Shown here: piece by piece, positions 9,860 to 20,200 of the stretch
How the letters are laid out: every line of letters starts with the position of its first letter
How positions within the stretch are numbered: position 1 is the first letter of the stretch
From: Coemansia sp. RSA 487
Taxonomy: Eukaryota; Kickxellomycota; Kickxellomycetes; Kickxellales; Kickxellaceae
Direction: 5' to 3'
DNA length: 64,000 nt
Assembly (NCBI GenBank): GCA_027577595.1
Contig: JANBRJ010000001.1
Coordinates: 310,001-374,000 of the forward strand
Notes under the pieces: generated by a model
Databases searched by the model: none
What the model saw: the letters and a program-made list of their open reading frames with translations, nothing else
What the model was told of the DNA's origin: nothing
Made by a program: the position numbers and the translations under genes

Positions 9860-10410
9860 AGCTTTCAATAGGCAGATAGGGGAAGCCTTGCGTTCTTAGC
9901 TTGGCCAAAAAAGAACAATAAACAAGTAAAGGAGAGAAAAGAGTGGTGCGACCCAGTCGCTGTGATAGTAGAATGGCCAAAGACAAAAAAACAAGTCGTT
10001 ATTGGACAGTGTAGAAAAAGAAATGGCAAAGCAAGGGAGGAAAAAAAGAGAACAAGTAGAATTAATGGATAAAGAAGTGGACTTTTTACAAGAAACCTCA
10101 GATTGCTTGTGAAAGAAGAATGGTGATAAGAAGGATTTAAAGTTGTTTTTATAGAAGAGGTGGATACATACGTAAAGAGAAGGCGAGACAGGTGAGGAAA
10201 GGGGGACAAGTTGAGATGTGTGACCACCACTGGCAACTATTTATTTGTCCGAGTTTGTTAATGCCTCCTCATGGCATTAAGGCATATCGCATTCGTTCAA
10301 ATTACATACTTCTTACACAGCACATTTTTCCCCGTTATCTATCATACATTTGCAACCTATCTTTTTGCTATTCTGAAGAACGAGAGACAGGTGCGTGCAC
10401 GGGGTTCCGC

Positions 10411-10444
10411 GCGCCTTCCGCGCCTTCCGCGCCTTCCGCGCCTG
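10411..10444. repeat. Short GC-rich minisatellite
   Basis: The 9-bp unit GCGCCTTCC is repeated almost perfectly about 3.7 times. It is far richer in GC than its surroundings. It lies in non-coding DNA, although one frame reads as an Ala-Pro-Ser repeat. Confidence 0.85.
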
Positions 10445-10591
10445 GCCAAAGCGTAAAAGAGAAAATCCGAAGAAAGCGCAGCATCAGCACACACGTGCCC
10501 AGGCCTTCCTTCTATGGCTGTTAGCAATCAGCAAATCATGCACTTGCATCTGTTTGTTTCACAGCTGGGCCTTGTCTCATCAGTCTCTAAT

Positions 10592-10638
10592 AGATAAGCC
10601 ACCCGACCTTATCATCTGGGCTGACCACAGCTGATAAG
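10592..10638. promoter_or_regulatory. Cluster of three GATA-factor sites
   Basis: AGATAAG at 10592-10598 (plus), TGATAAG on the minus strand at 10608-10614 and TGATAAG at 10632-10638 (plus) all lie within 47 bp. They match the HGATAR consensus of fungal GATA factors, and two form an inverted pair. The next plus-strand gene is an amino-acid transporter. Function is inferred. Confidence 0.5.
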
Positions 10639-11574
10639 ACATTTCGGCCAACTACTTTTGTGCTTTTGAGGATCAAGTGGAGAGTCAAAGGTGGCAGCTA
10701 AAAAAAAGGAACAAGAAGGAGAGAATGACGTATAGCGCGTTTTCAATGGAAGGTATCAATGGTGTGCGAACCCGACCAGAGAAAAATCTCCGACCCTATC
10801 GTTGCATGTAACTACAAAACTATTCAAATCTTTTCTTTTCTGTGGACTTTTTTCAAACTTCAGATTACATATCCCGAAACCACAGCTTGTCGGAAACATT
10901 ATCCTCGCTCTCGTTCTGTTCCCAAGCGGTGTTTGCTGCTTTTCAAATGCCCAAGCTATGCGCCGCGGCAAGCAGCCACTACTCGTTTTGTATCAGGCGT
11001 TTATCCTACACCTTGGATTGTGGAATAGCACTGAGCTAGTATCATCTGGGCCTCTGACAGTCAGCCAATCATGGCCAAAAAAAAAAAGAAAAAAATACTT
11101 GATAGCTGTGCAAAACCTTTTTCTGCAGCTGTTGATCACAAAGCTCCGAAAGGAGCAGGAACTAACAGCTTTTTGGATTCGTGGATGCGCATTATCTGGC
11201 GCCCATCGGCAAAGCCATCAGAGATCAGAGAAGCATCATAAATGCAGGCACACAGACAGGTCTTTCCAGCTCGCTTGAAAGTCACACACTCTTCATCTGT
11301 TCTAGTTCATCAGGTGCCCTATCGTTTAATTATATCATTATGCTTCCAGAAAGCAAGTAAAAGACAGCATTGATGTGCACAAAGTGCAATCTATTTATAT
11401 GTGGAGAATTATATATTTTTCTCTCACGCCAGAAATATCCTGGTTTTCTTTTCTCCTCCTTGTCTTATTTCCGTGTCCATTTTCTGTTATCTTGTATTTT
11501 ATTTATTCCTTTCAGCCACCAACCAGCAACACAGCGAAAGAAAGGGTCTCTGTATAAAGTCTTACTTTCGGCTA

Positions 11575-14214
11575 ATGGTTCACGGCACAGGAAGCAGCGA
11601 TAACCCTTCTCCTCCAGAAAATCCAGCAACTCCTGCTTCGTCAGAGCCAAAGCTGCCGCAGAACGCACGAAAGTTTTTCTCTCAGTACCAAAACGCCGCT
11701 GCATCACCACCAGAGCATGACCATGGCAGCACCAGCAGAGTCACGCAGAGTAGACGCCTGCCGGTGCCTATACGACAAAGCCAGCGACAGCAGCAACCGC
11801 AACAGTATTCCCACAGCAGCCCCAGGTTCTACGCAAGCATTCAAAGCCACAGCGCACAAGCAAAGAGCGCAAACGGGGGCGGGCTATACGAGAGACGCGA
11901 CAGCAACAGCTTTGCTCGCGCAACCGAGATACTTTCTCTGAGGGACAACATCCGACCACACAGTCTGTCGTCGTCCCCGGCGGCGCCGTCGCGCCTGCAG
12001 CAGCTTGGTCATATAAACCTGGCCGAGTCTCTTGGAAACGACAGCGACTCGACGACGTCGTCATTGCACAGAAAGCAATTCCTCCAGCAGACGACTGCAG
12101 AACAGGCAGAAATTGCACGTCGCTTGAAAAAGCACCTTGTCACACGCCCAGTGAGTAACAGCAGCGGCAGTAGCGCCAATGGTTCCCCTCGGCTGCACTC
12201 ATCGTCATCGCAGCAGCCGCCGCCAAAAACGGCGCTGCGGCATGTGTCTGCTGCATCCTTCTCTGCTGAAAGTGTGCCTGCAGCACAGCCGCCCGACATA
12301 CTACCAGCAGACGATGGCGGATATACAGGTGACATTAACGATGATGACGATGATGATGATGATACCAGCGTTTTACACACAATGCCGCTCGAGCACAGCT
12401 CGACAAAGGACAATGCCGAGGAGGAGACCATCGATCCCTTTCTCCTGCCGTCGGGCGACATGACCCACCAGATATACCGCTGGCACGGCAAAAACGAGGC
12501 AGCCGCCGCAACCGCCATGTCGCTTTCCGGCAGAGACGTGCCCTTTTCCTACGACAGCACAGCGAGGGCCGCGCACGGCGCAATTTCCCCGTACACAGGC
12601 GACCGCCGCAACTCGGGCGCTGTGAACATGCCCCGCCGTCGCTCGTTTTCTGGCTGGGACTCGGACTCGGACTGGGACATCCCCTATCGCCCAGGCCAGC
12701 TTAATGTGCCTGGCGGGTTCCGCCGCCAGTTTGTTAGAGAGCGTGCCGAGCGCCAGGGCAGAAATCCCCCAGGCATTATTGCAGAGTCCTTCATCGACTT
12801 TATTGCGCTTTACGGGCACTTTGCAGGCGGCAACTATCTTAGCGAGGAGGACGAGGAGTACTTTGACTACATATACAGCTACTCCCGGCTCGACCTTCTT
12901 GCCAACGACGCCGACACCGCTGTGGAAGCAGCGGCAGCAGCACATATAGACGACGTTCCCGACGAAAGGACACCTTTACAGCGACGCTCGATGAACAACT
13001 TGCACGCGACGGCGTCAAACAAAAAGGCGTTCTTCCTGGTCATCAAGGCGTTTGTCGGAACCGGCGTGCTCGTGCTCCCGCGTGCATTCTACAACGGCGG
13101 GTTGCTGACATCGTGCGTGATGATGGTTGGCGTGGCATGGTACGCGTGGCACTGCATCCTGCTGCTGGCTGAGGTGTACTTGCGCATTGGCGGTGGCAGC
13201 TACAGTGATATTGGACTGCGCCTGTACGGGCGGTGGATGCAGTACGCGGTGACTAGCTCCATCGTTCTTGCGCAGATCGGTGGGTGCTGTGCATACACTA
13301 TCTTTGTGGCACAGAACTGGCGCAATGTCTTTGACACGCTTAGCAGCTGCCGTGTGCGGCTATCGACTGAGTTCTGGGTGCTGATTCAGATCGCCGTGTT
13401 TGTTCCGCTTGCGCTGATCCGCCAGATCCGGTACTTTGCGCCTGTGGCCCTCGTAGCCAACGTGCTAATTATCGTAAGCCTCGGATATCTGCTTGGATTT
13501 GACCTATGGTCAATTGCCGCCAATGGCCCGGCGCCCATCGTCAACTACAACCCCGCACGGTTTCCGCTGCTCGTCGGCACCGCAGTCTACTCGTTTGAGG
13601 GCGTTACGCTTGTGATTCCGATCCTCGACAGCCTCAAGGAAAAGCACAGCTTTGGCAGGATCCTCACGCTTGCCATAACGTTCTGCCTGGGCCTGTTCCT
13701 ATGTGTTGGCTCGCTGTCGTACTTGACCTTTGGCGAGAGCGTCGAGGCTGTGGTGCTGCTGAACCTGCCCAACCAGTCGTCGTGGACAATCGTGGTACAG
13801 GTACTCTATTCCGTAGCCATCCTGTTCTCGATGCCACTGCAGCTGTTCCCAGCAGTCAAGATCATGGAGGCCATGATGTTTACGCGCTCTGGGCGCGAGC
13901 ACAAGAGCGTCAAGTGGCAAAAGAATATCTTCCGCATAGCAATGGTTGTGCTCATTGCGTTGATTGCAATATTTGGCGCAGATCAGCTCGACAATGTTGT
14001 GGCTCTGGTCGGATCCTTCTGCCTGGTGCCACTGAGCTTTATCTACCCCTCCAGCATGCATCTTAAGGCTGTTGCCTGCTCGCGCTGGACGCGTACAAAA
14101 GATATTGTCCTTATTGTGGTCGGTGTCATAGCCATGGTATACGTTACATACATTTCGATCGATACCTGGGGCTCGTCCAGCCCACCAATAGACGCATGTT
14201 CCTCTTTTCCCTAA
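11575..14214 (+). CDS. Vacuolar amino-acid transporter, AVT3/AVT4 type
   Basis: The ATG at 11575 gives 879 residues; the longer open frame upstream has no ATG. The first 360 residues are low-complexity and probably disordered, with an Asp run near 255. A conserved pre-membrane segment at about 370-440 (PGGFRRQF, then ESFIDFIALYGHFAGG) is typical of fungal AVT3/4-like proteins. The amino-acid/auxin permease domain begins near 482 (KKAFFLVIKAFVGTGVLVLP) and runs with about eleven hydrophobic segments to about 865. The family is known to export neutral amino acids from the vacuole lumen to the cytosol; substrate here is inferred. It converges with the kinase gene (134 bp between stops). A GATA-site cluster lies 0.9 kb upstream. 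Confidence 0.9.
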   Translation: MVHGTGSSDNPSPPENPATPASSEPKLPQNARKFFSQYQNAAASPPEHDHGSTSRVTQSRRLPVPIRQSQRQQQPQQYSHSSPRFYASIQSHSAQAKSANGGGLYERRDSNSFARATEILSLRDNIRPHSLSSSPAAPSRLQQLGHINLAESLGNDSDSTTSSLHRKQFLQQTTAEQAEIARRLKKHLVTRPVSNSSGSSANGSPRLHSSSSQQPPPKTALRHVSAASFSAESVPAAQPPDILPADDGGYTGDINDDDDDDDDTSVLHTMPLEHSSTKDNAEEETIDPFLLPSGDMTHQIYRWHGKNEAAAATAMSLSGRDVPFSYDSTARAAHGAISPYTGDRRNSGAVNMPRRRSFSGWDSDSDWDIPYRPGQLNVPGGFRRQFVRERAERQGRNPPGIIAESFIDFIALYGHFAGGNYLSEEDEEYFDYIYSYSRLDLLANDADTAVEAAAAAHIDDVPDERTPLQRRSMNNLHATASNKKAFFLVIKAFVGTGVLVLPRAFYNGGLLTSCVMMVGVAWYAWHCILLLAEVYLRIGGGSYSDIGLRLYGRWMQYAVTSSIVLAQIGGCCAYTIFVAQNWRNVFDTLSSCRVRLSTEFWVLIQIAVFVPLALIRQIRYFAPVALVANVLIIVSLGYLLGFDLWSIAANGPAPIVNYNPARFPLLVGTAVYSFEGVTLVIPILDSLKEKHSFGRILTLAITFCLGLFLCVGSLSYLTFGESVEAVVLLNLPNQSSWTIVVQVLYSVAILFSMPLQLFPAVKIMEAMMFTRSGREHKSVKWQKNIFRIAMVVLIALIAIFGADQLDNVVALVGSFCLVPLSFIYPSSMHLKAVACSRWTRTKDIVLIVVGVIAMVYVTYISIDTWGSSSPPIDACSSFP

Positions 14215-14348
14215 GCCTCCTTTTTATATTTAAAAATCAGAACATCTGCATTGCTCCTTTTTTCAGCTATGTTATGTTATATTGCTATTGAATATGTCAT
14301 ATATGTATGTGTAAATTGCATGATATGTGCGTGAGCTGAGGACCATCC

Positions 14349-16265
14349 TCAGATAAACCTGTTCTGGCGATTATGTTTGTATGTAAACCCAATGAACGAT
14401 GCAGGGTCGATATCTAGCTCGCCTTGCTGCTGCGATGAAATGTTTTCCAGGTCCTTCCACTTGTTGTTAACGTCCTTGTAGACAGCCATAGACATGGGGT
14501 CTGAAAAATCATCAAAATGCCTGTTGTCTGCGTCCGATTGCAGCGACGGTACAAACGGTGGTACCTGGGTTTCACGCAGCTGCACCATATCCATCCCACG
14601 GAAATACGAGTGCTTGGCTATCTCGCCCAGCGAGCACAGTCGAATGTCGCGATGGCACACGAGCGACGTCACCAGATTCCACGCATCGGGTGCTAGGTTG
14701 TCCTCGGCCTCCTTGGACGCAAAGTCGGGTCGCTGTAGAACCTCCTCCCAATGATACACGTTGCGCCATACGTCGTCTGGGGTAGGGCCAGTAAACGGCG
14801 AGTAGCTTGCATAAAACTCGTACAAAATACACCCAAGCGACCAGAAATCCACGCGAAAGTCGTACCCCAGATGAGCATCGGCAAGCGGATCGTTAGAGGC
14901 TCCGCTATAGTGACTCGATGGGTTGTCGTCGCCGCTACTATCGCCTGTTTTGGTCGTCTTGTGCATGTCCATCGCCAGCGATGTATATAGAATCTCCGGC
15001 GCCATGTAGTCCGGTGACCCAACGATCGAAAACGCACGTGCTGTCCGTTCAGCCAGCGGTGCTGCTGTATACTTTGACAGGCTGCGTTTTTCGCTCGACG
15101 ACTGCACCACAAACTCCTTATCCTTGACCTTGTCCAGCTTGCGGCGCATGGCCTCGAGCGTAGGTCGGCTTAGATGGCCATGTGACAGACCAAAGTCAGT
15201 TAGCTTTACATGTCCCGATACGTCTACAAGAAAGTTTTCAGGCTTCAGATCACGGTGAAAGTACCCAAACGAATGGAGCGCACAGACAGACACAATAGCT
15301 TCGGCAATGTAGAACCTCGCAACCGGATGTCTGAAGAGCTCGCTGTGAATTAGCAGCGAGCGGATGTCGCCACCTGGTACAAACTCCATGGCCAGATACA
15401 GATAGCGAGGATCCTGGAACGAGTACAGAAGCTTTACCAGCCAGGGCGATCTGGACGTCCGCAGAATGTCGCGCTCAGTGAGGATATGCTGCACCTCGTT
15501 CAGCCGGATCAGCAGCCGCTTGTCCATCTTCTTCAGCGCACACACCTCACCTGTGTCTCGCTTGCGTGCCAGAAACACCTGACCAAACCCGCCCTGCCCT
15601 ATTTGCGCAAGCATGTCAAACTCATGCTCCCTTGTGCGGTTTCTTCGCCGGCGAAGGATGTTTGTCTCATTCATCTGATGGTTGTGCCACGAAATCTGCA
15701 CTTCCTGTGCCGATACCGGGACGCTACGCATCGCCTCTTTAAAGTTGTCCAATCGCAGTCGCCTGTTTGCAATGTATGTGAGTTGATCGACGTAAAACTC
15801 GAGAAAGTATACCTGTGCTGCCTCTACCTTCCGACGAATTGCTGGGTCTATTGTGTTGAGAAACGCACTGCGTCGGCTCAGTGAGCCCTCAAACATCTCG
15901 CCAGTGTTGTTGCTTCCCATGCTATAACTGCTTCTACTGTCTCTTGCCGAGCTTAGGTTGCGGCTGGATGCTCTGTTGCTGCTGTTGTCCGAAACCATAT
16001 CGGTTGTGTTGAATCTGCTGGGCCATGCCGACTCCTCTTGCTGCTGCTGCTCCTCTTGATATTCATGTTGTTGTGCATACTGCTCCAGGTGCTGGTGGTG
16101 TACTCGTGCTGATGCCAGGATGTTGCTCAGCGATGCACTGCGTCCGACGTTTTCAAATGTATGCATCATGCCGTTGGCCTCGGCATATGCTAGCCACGGC
16201 TGGCTGTCGTTGTCGTTGTTGCTGCCGCCCGCCTGTGCGTCCATACTTCCTCGCTGCGCTGCCAT
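14349..16265 (-). CDS. NDR-family serine/threonine kinase, Dbf2/Sid2-like
   Basis: A 638-residue protein with a single exon. After a Ser/Gln-rich N-terminus it has a Mob-binding region at about 150-205 (YFLEFYVDQLTYIANRRLR). The kinase domain runs from about 216. It shows the glycine loop GQGGFGQV (223-230), ALKK (243-246, ATP-binding Lys), HRDLKPEN (337-344), DFGLS (357-361) and the activation segment SIVGSPDYMAPE (413-424). The C-terminal hydrophobic motif is FIGFTYKH (624-631). These features are those of Dbf2/Dbf20 and Sid2, effector kinases of the mitotic exit/septation network that work with Mob1. Besides the NDR-typical activation-segment insert (about 362-412), a polar stretch of about 35 residues lies at 430-465. 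A TATA repeat lies 45 bp before the ATG. Confidence 0.92.
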   Translation of the reverse strand: MAAQRGSMDAQAGGSNNDNDSQPWLAYAEANGMMHTFENVGRSASLSNILASARVHHQHLEQYAQQHEYQEEQQQQEESAWPSRFNTTDMVSDNSSNRASSRNLSSARDSRSSYSMGSNNTGEMFEGSLSRRSAFLNTIDPAIRRKVEAAQVYFLEFYVDQLTYIANRRLRLDNFKEAMRSVPVSAQEVQISWHNHQMNETNILRRRRNRTREHEFDMLAQIGQGGFGQVFLARKRDTGEVCALKKMDKRLLIRLNEVQHILTERDILRTSRSPWLVKLLYSFQDPRYLYLAMEFVPGGDIRSLLIHSELFRHPVARFYIAEAIVSVCALHSFGYFHRDLKPENFLVDVSGHVKLTDFGLSHGHLSRPTLEAMRRKLDKVKDKEFVVQSSSEKRSLSKYTAAPLAERTARAFSIVGSPDYMAPEILYTSLAMDMHKTTKTGDSSGDDNPSSHYSGASNDPLADAHLGYDFRVDFWSLGCILYEFYASYSPFTGPTPDDVWRNVYHWEEVLQRPDFASKEAEDNLAPDAWNLVTSLVCHRDIRLCSLGEIAKHSYFRGMDMVQLRETQVPPFVPSLQSDADNRHFDDFSDPMSMAVYKDVNNKWKDLENISSQQQGELDIDPASFIGFTYKHNRQNRFI

Positions 16266-17234
16266 TGTTGTTGTTAGATCTCAATAGAGATAGGGCTAGA
16301 TAATGCGCGTATATATATATCTCCCTTTTTGTCTATTTCTCTCGCCTGTGCTGATATCGTCTAAACGTAATCGATTTATGCGATAGTGTGGAGGGACGGG
16401 TAGTGAAACAGAAAGCTCTTTCTCCTTTCCCTTGCTCTTCAGGCTCTCGATTATAATAGAAAAGTCGTAGCAAAGAAGTATTAGCGCATCAAAACAAAAC
16501 AAAAAGTCATAGATAAGCTGAAGAACACAAAATTGACATGGCATGCAAAATAAAACGCAAGGAAAGAAGCAAGAAAAGATATGCGTAGAAACAGATGTGG
16601 ATGTGCAAAGACGATTGTAGATTTTATGCACGAGCGTTGCACGGGTTTTTTTTCTGTACTTGCACATCCACAAGCTGGGTGAGAGTCTGTTTTCATCACT
16701 GGAATTTGGCCTGCATGTGCCAGAGACAAAAGGCGAAGGATGATGCTCTGTACTCACACATACATGAGCGATGTTTGCCTCCAGCAATCACCTGTCATCG
16801 CCACACAAAAAAAAGGCTTTAGTCCCTTAATGTGTTTGGGAGTGGGGGTCTACGCCGTCGGCTCATCTGTCCAATTCGGCTCGTTTTACCGATTGCACTT
16901 GGCTCGAAACTTAACGTAAACAAAAGCCAAGCGAAAGCTTTTCTGGCTTTTTCTCCTCCTCTTTTGTTTTGTTTTAGTTTTTATTTTTATTCATTGCTTC
17001 AATGCAAATCGCTATAGCCTGTATGCTTCTTATTCACGCATTTTCTTTGCTCTTGTAATTAGCTCTGCCTCAGATTATACAACGTCTTAAAGCCGAGCAA
17101 CAGTGGCAGAAAACACATTTTGTTCTTCATTTGTTCGCTGTGTATTGCCTAGAAAAGTGAGCGCAAAGCTCGTCTACATATAGCTTTCTGCCTATACCTA
17201 CTTTGGAAACACTGCGCATTTGTCTTTAACCAAG
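16266..17234. promoter_or_regulatory. Divergent promoter: NDR kinase and XMAP215 gene
   Basis: No coding region is seen. An alternating TA run at 16310-16321 lies 45 bp before the kinase ATG and probably serves as its TATA element. The right side, leading to the XMAP215 gene, is T-rich. Confidence 0.5.
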
Positions 17235-20200
17235 ATGGCCGAAGAAGAAGACTATTCGGCATTGCCACTCGACCAGCGCCTGACTCACAAGGTAAATTCA
17301 GCTCTGATTCTACACTGCTCTTTTTCTTCTTACAACCTGTTTTTCCACACCGAACATCCATTGTACTGCTTCAGCTTTGAGGGTTTTCTCTCTGGCTGAA
17401 AGCACAAAAATCTATTGAGCGTGGGATCAAGTGTGGCAGCAATATCAAATGACTGGCAAACGACCTTTTGTTCTGGCTCAACTCTCAACTAAAAAGACAA
17501 ATCTCACGGATGCTGGCGTGTCCTTTTTCATATTGTGCCCTTGTAGATATGGAAGGTGCGCTTGGGAGCCTACAATGACCTAACCTCCGTTCTAAAGAGG
17601 CTGGATCCAGAAACAGAGGCCGCTCAATTCAACAAATACGAGAGCTACCTGACCAAAATGATACTCGACACCAACATGGCTGCACAAGAGGCTGGAATCT
17701 CAACAGCCATAGTATTCATTAACTATGCTCCAAATCCGACACGATATCGCGAAGAGATCATCTCTGGTGTAGTGTCCAAGTGCCTTGCAGCAACAAAAGC
17801 TAGCACTCGCACCCAAAGTGTGGAGCTTTTGCTATTACTTAGCGAAGTCGATACACCGGGACCGGTTGTGACAGGAGTCATTGACGGATTTGACGCAAAG
17901 CAGCCAAAGGCGGCGGCGGCAGCAGTCGCAGCAGCCAGACAAATTGTGCATGTTTACGGAGTAAAGTTTATAAACATCAAACAATTACTAAAAGCTCTCG
18001 CAAAACCCTTTGCGCACAAAGACAAGTCTGTTCGTGCTGAGACCCAACTCCTTGCTGTCGAGCTGTTCCGATGGATGGGCCAGGCGATCATGCCATTCTT
18101 GCAGGATCTCTCACCAGTGCTGCTGAAAGACCTCGAAGCCCAGTTTGAAAAAGCTGCTAACGACCCACCTCCAAGACAAGAGCGGATGCTGCGTTCACAG
18201 CTGGATATTGACGAGCCGTCCGCCCCTGTACACACTGGTTCTGGCGTGTCTACTGGTCAGGACGACGGAGACGATGGAGGTGGTCCTGCAGAGTCTTCTC
18301 CAGGAATGGACGCATGGGACCTTGCCGACGCTGTTGACATCACTAGCAGGCTTCCAGACGACTTTTACCAGTTCATTGTTTCCACAAAGTGGAAGGAGCG
18401 CAAGCAGGCAGTCGAAGAGCTCCACGAGACACTTAAGAAAGCAATTCGACTACAGTTCAATTCGGGCACAGGAGATGTTATCCAAGAACTTGGCAAAAAG
18501 ATTGGTGATACAAACATTATTGTTGCGACGCTTGTTATCCAATGCCTTGGACTGTTCGCCTCAGCGCTTCGGCAACCGTTTTCGCCCTACGTTCAAAGTA
18601 CGCTGCCTGCGCTAGTGGAAAAGTCAAAAGAGCGGAAGCAAAGCGTTGTCGATGCCATTCGAGAAACAATGGATTCCTGTTTCGCTGCAGCAGGCTTCGA
18701 TTTGACGGCAATCGGCGACCACTATTTCACTGGTGCTACTCACAAAAATCCCCAGGTGCGTGCGGAGTCAAACCACTTTTTGCGGCGCTGCTTTGCAGTT
18801 GTTCCAAAACGCCCAGGTAAGACTGACATAAGGCGTTATTCGGATCAGCTGAAAACCGGCCTTGAAGATGGTGATGCAAATGTTCGCGAAGCAGCTGCAG
18901 AGTGCCTAGGAACTCTTTCAAAATTAGTCACGCCCAAGGCGCTTGATCCCTTTATTGAAGGAGTAGACAAGATAAAGCTGGACAAGATTAACGAGTACTC
19001 GGAGAAGGCTACAGTCAAGGCCAAGGCAGCACCCAAGCCACAGCCACCATCAGCAGCAGCAACTGGTAATGCTAGACCAAAGCCGCGTGCCCCAGGAGCT
19101 GCTCCTGGACGGCAAGCGCGAGCTCCGCCAAGGCCAGCACCCGCAGCGGTCGACGAGAAGGAGGATAGCGGATCTGGTGCTGGGATTGGCGCTAATCTTC
19201 CACCTCACATCCGCAAGAAGCTTGAAGCATCTGCGAGAGCGGCAGCTTTGAAGAAAGCGCAGCGCGAGGGTCGTACTCTTGATGAGACGGAAATGGAAGC
19301 AGCAGACCCTGCGAATGTAGCCAAGCCAAAAGCGGCTGCACCACCACCAAAGCGTTTGGCTGCATCAGCAGCGCCTCGAAAGGTACCAGCAGCAGCAGCA
19401 ACAGGCGGAGGTACCAGCGCTCGTGCAGGTTCCAAAGGAAAGGCACCAGGCGGCAAGGGTGCCAGCGAGGCAATCAAGATGCTCTTTGCCAATGACGAAA
19501 CCCTTGACGAAAAGATCGCAAGCTCTCTGCCAGAAGACGTATTGACCAGCTTTGCAAGCGCTAAATGGAAGGACAGAATGGATGCCATGGATCAGCTGAA
19601 GGAGTATCTTGGTGACCAAGCAGCTAGTGGCTCTCCAGTTCATCCCGAGCTTATCATCCGTCAGCTGGCTCGCAAGCCCGGATGGAAAGAAAGCAACTTC
19701 CAAGTTAATACGCGGGCCTTCCAGATTATCGAATGGATGGCAAGCGAGGATTCGTTGGAGTTCAACACTGGTGCCGCTGCGCTTTGCGTACCAGCACTGG
19801 TGGACAAACTAGGTGATATAAAGCTGAAATCGCCAGCAAGCAATGCGCTTATCGCCATTGCCGAGCGCTATACTCTGAAATTTGTTATTGGACTGGCTGA
19901 AGCCCCGATTAGGAACCAAAAGAGCCCCAAGGTCCTTGCAGATTGCATGGCCTGGCTTGACACACAGCTTCTGGAGTTTGGAATAAGCGGGCTGGCTCTA
20001 CGTCCTATTATCAACATGGTCAAGGACGTCGGCTTGCAAAGCAGCAATGCACTGACTCGCACAAAGGCTGTTACATTCATAGGTACTGTGCGTCGCGCAG
20101 TTGGTCCATCTGTGATGGATTTGATAGACGATCTTAATCCTCAGCTACTTCAGCTTGTCGAGGCTGAGTTTGAAAAGGTTGGTGATCAACCTATGCCAGA

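Larger units (their letters stand above)
9860..11574. promoter_or_regulatory. Long divergent promoter region
   Basis: This lies between the YW-motif gene (minus) and the amino-acid transporter (plus). It holds a 9-bp minisatellite (10411-10444), a GATA-site cluster (10592-10638) and an ACACGTG at 10491-10497. The segment TATCATCTGGGC occurs twice, near 10610 and near 11039. No convincing coding region is seen. Confidence 0.5.
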
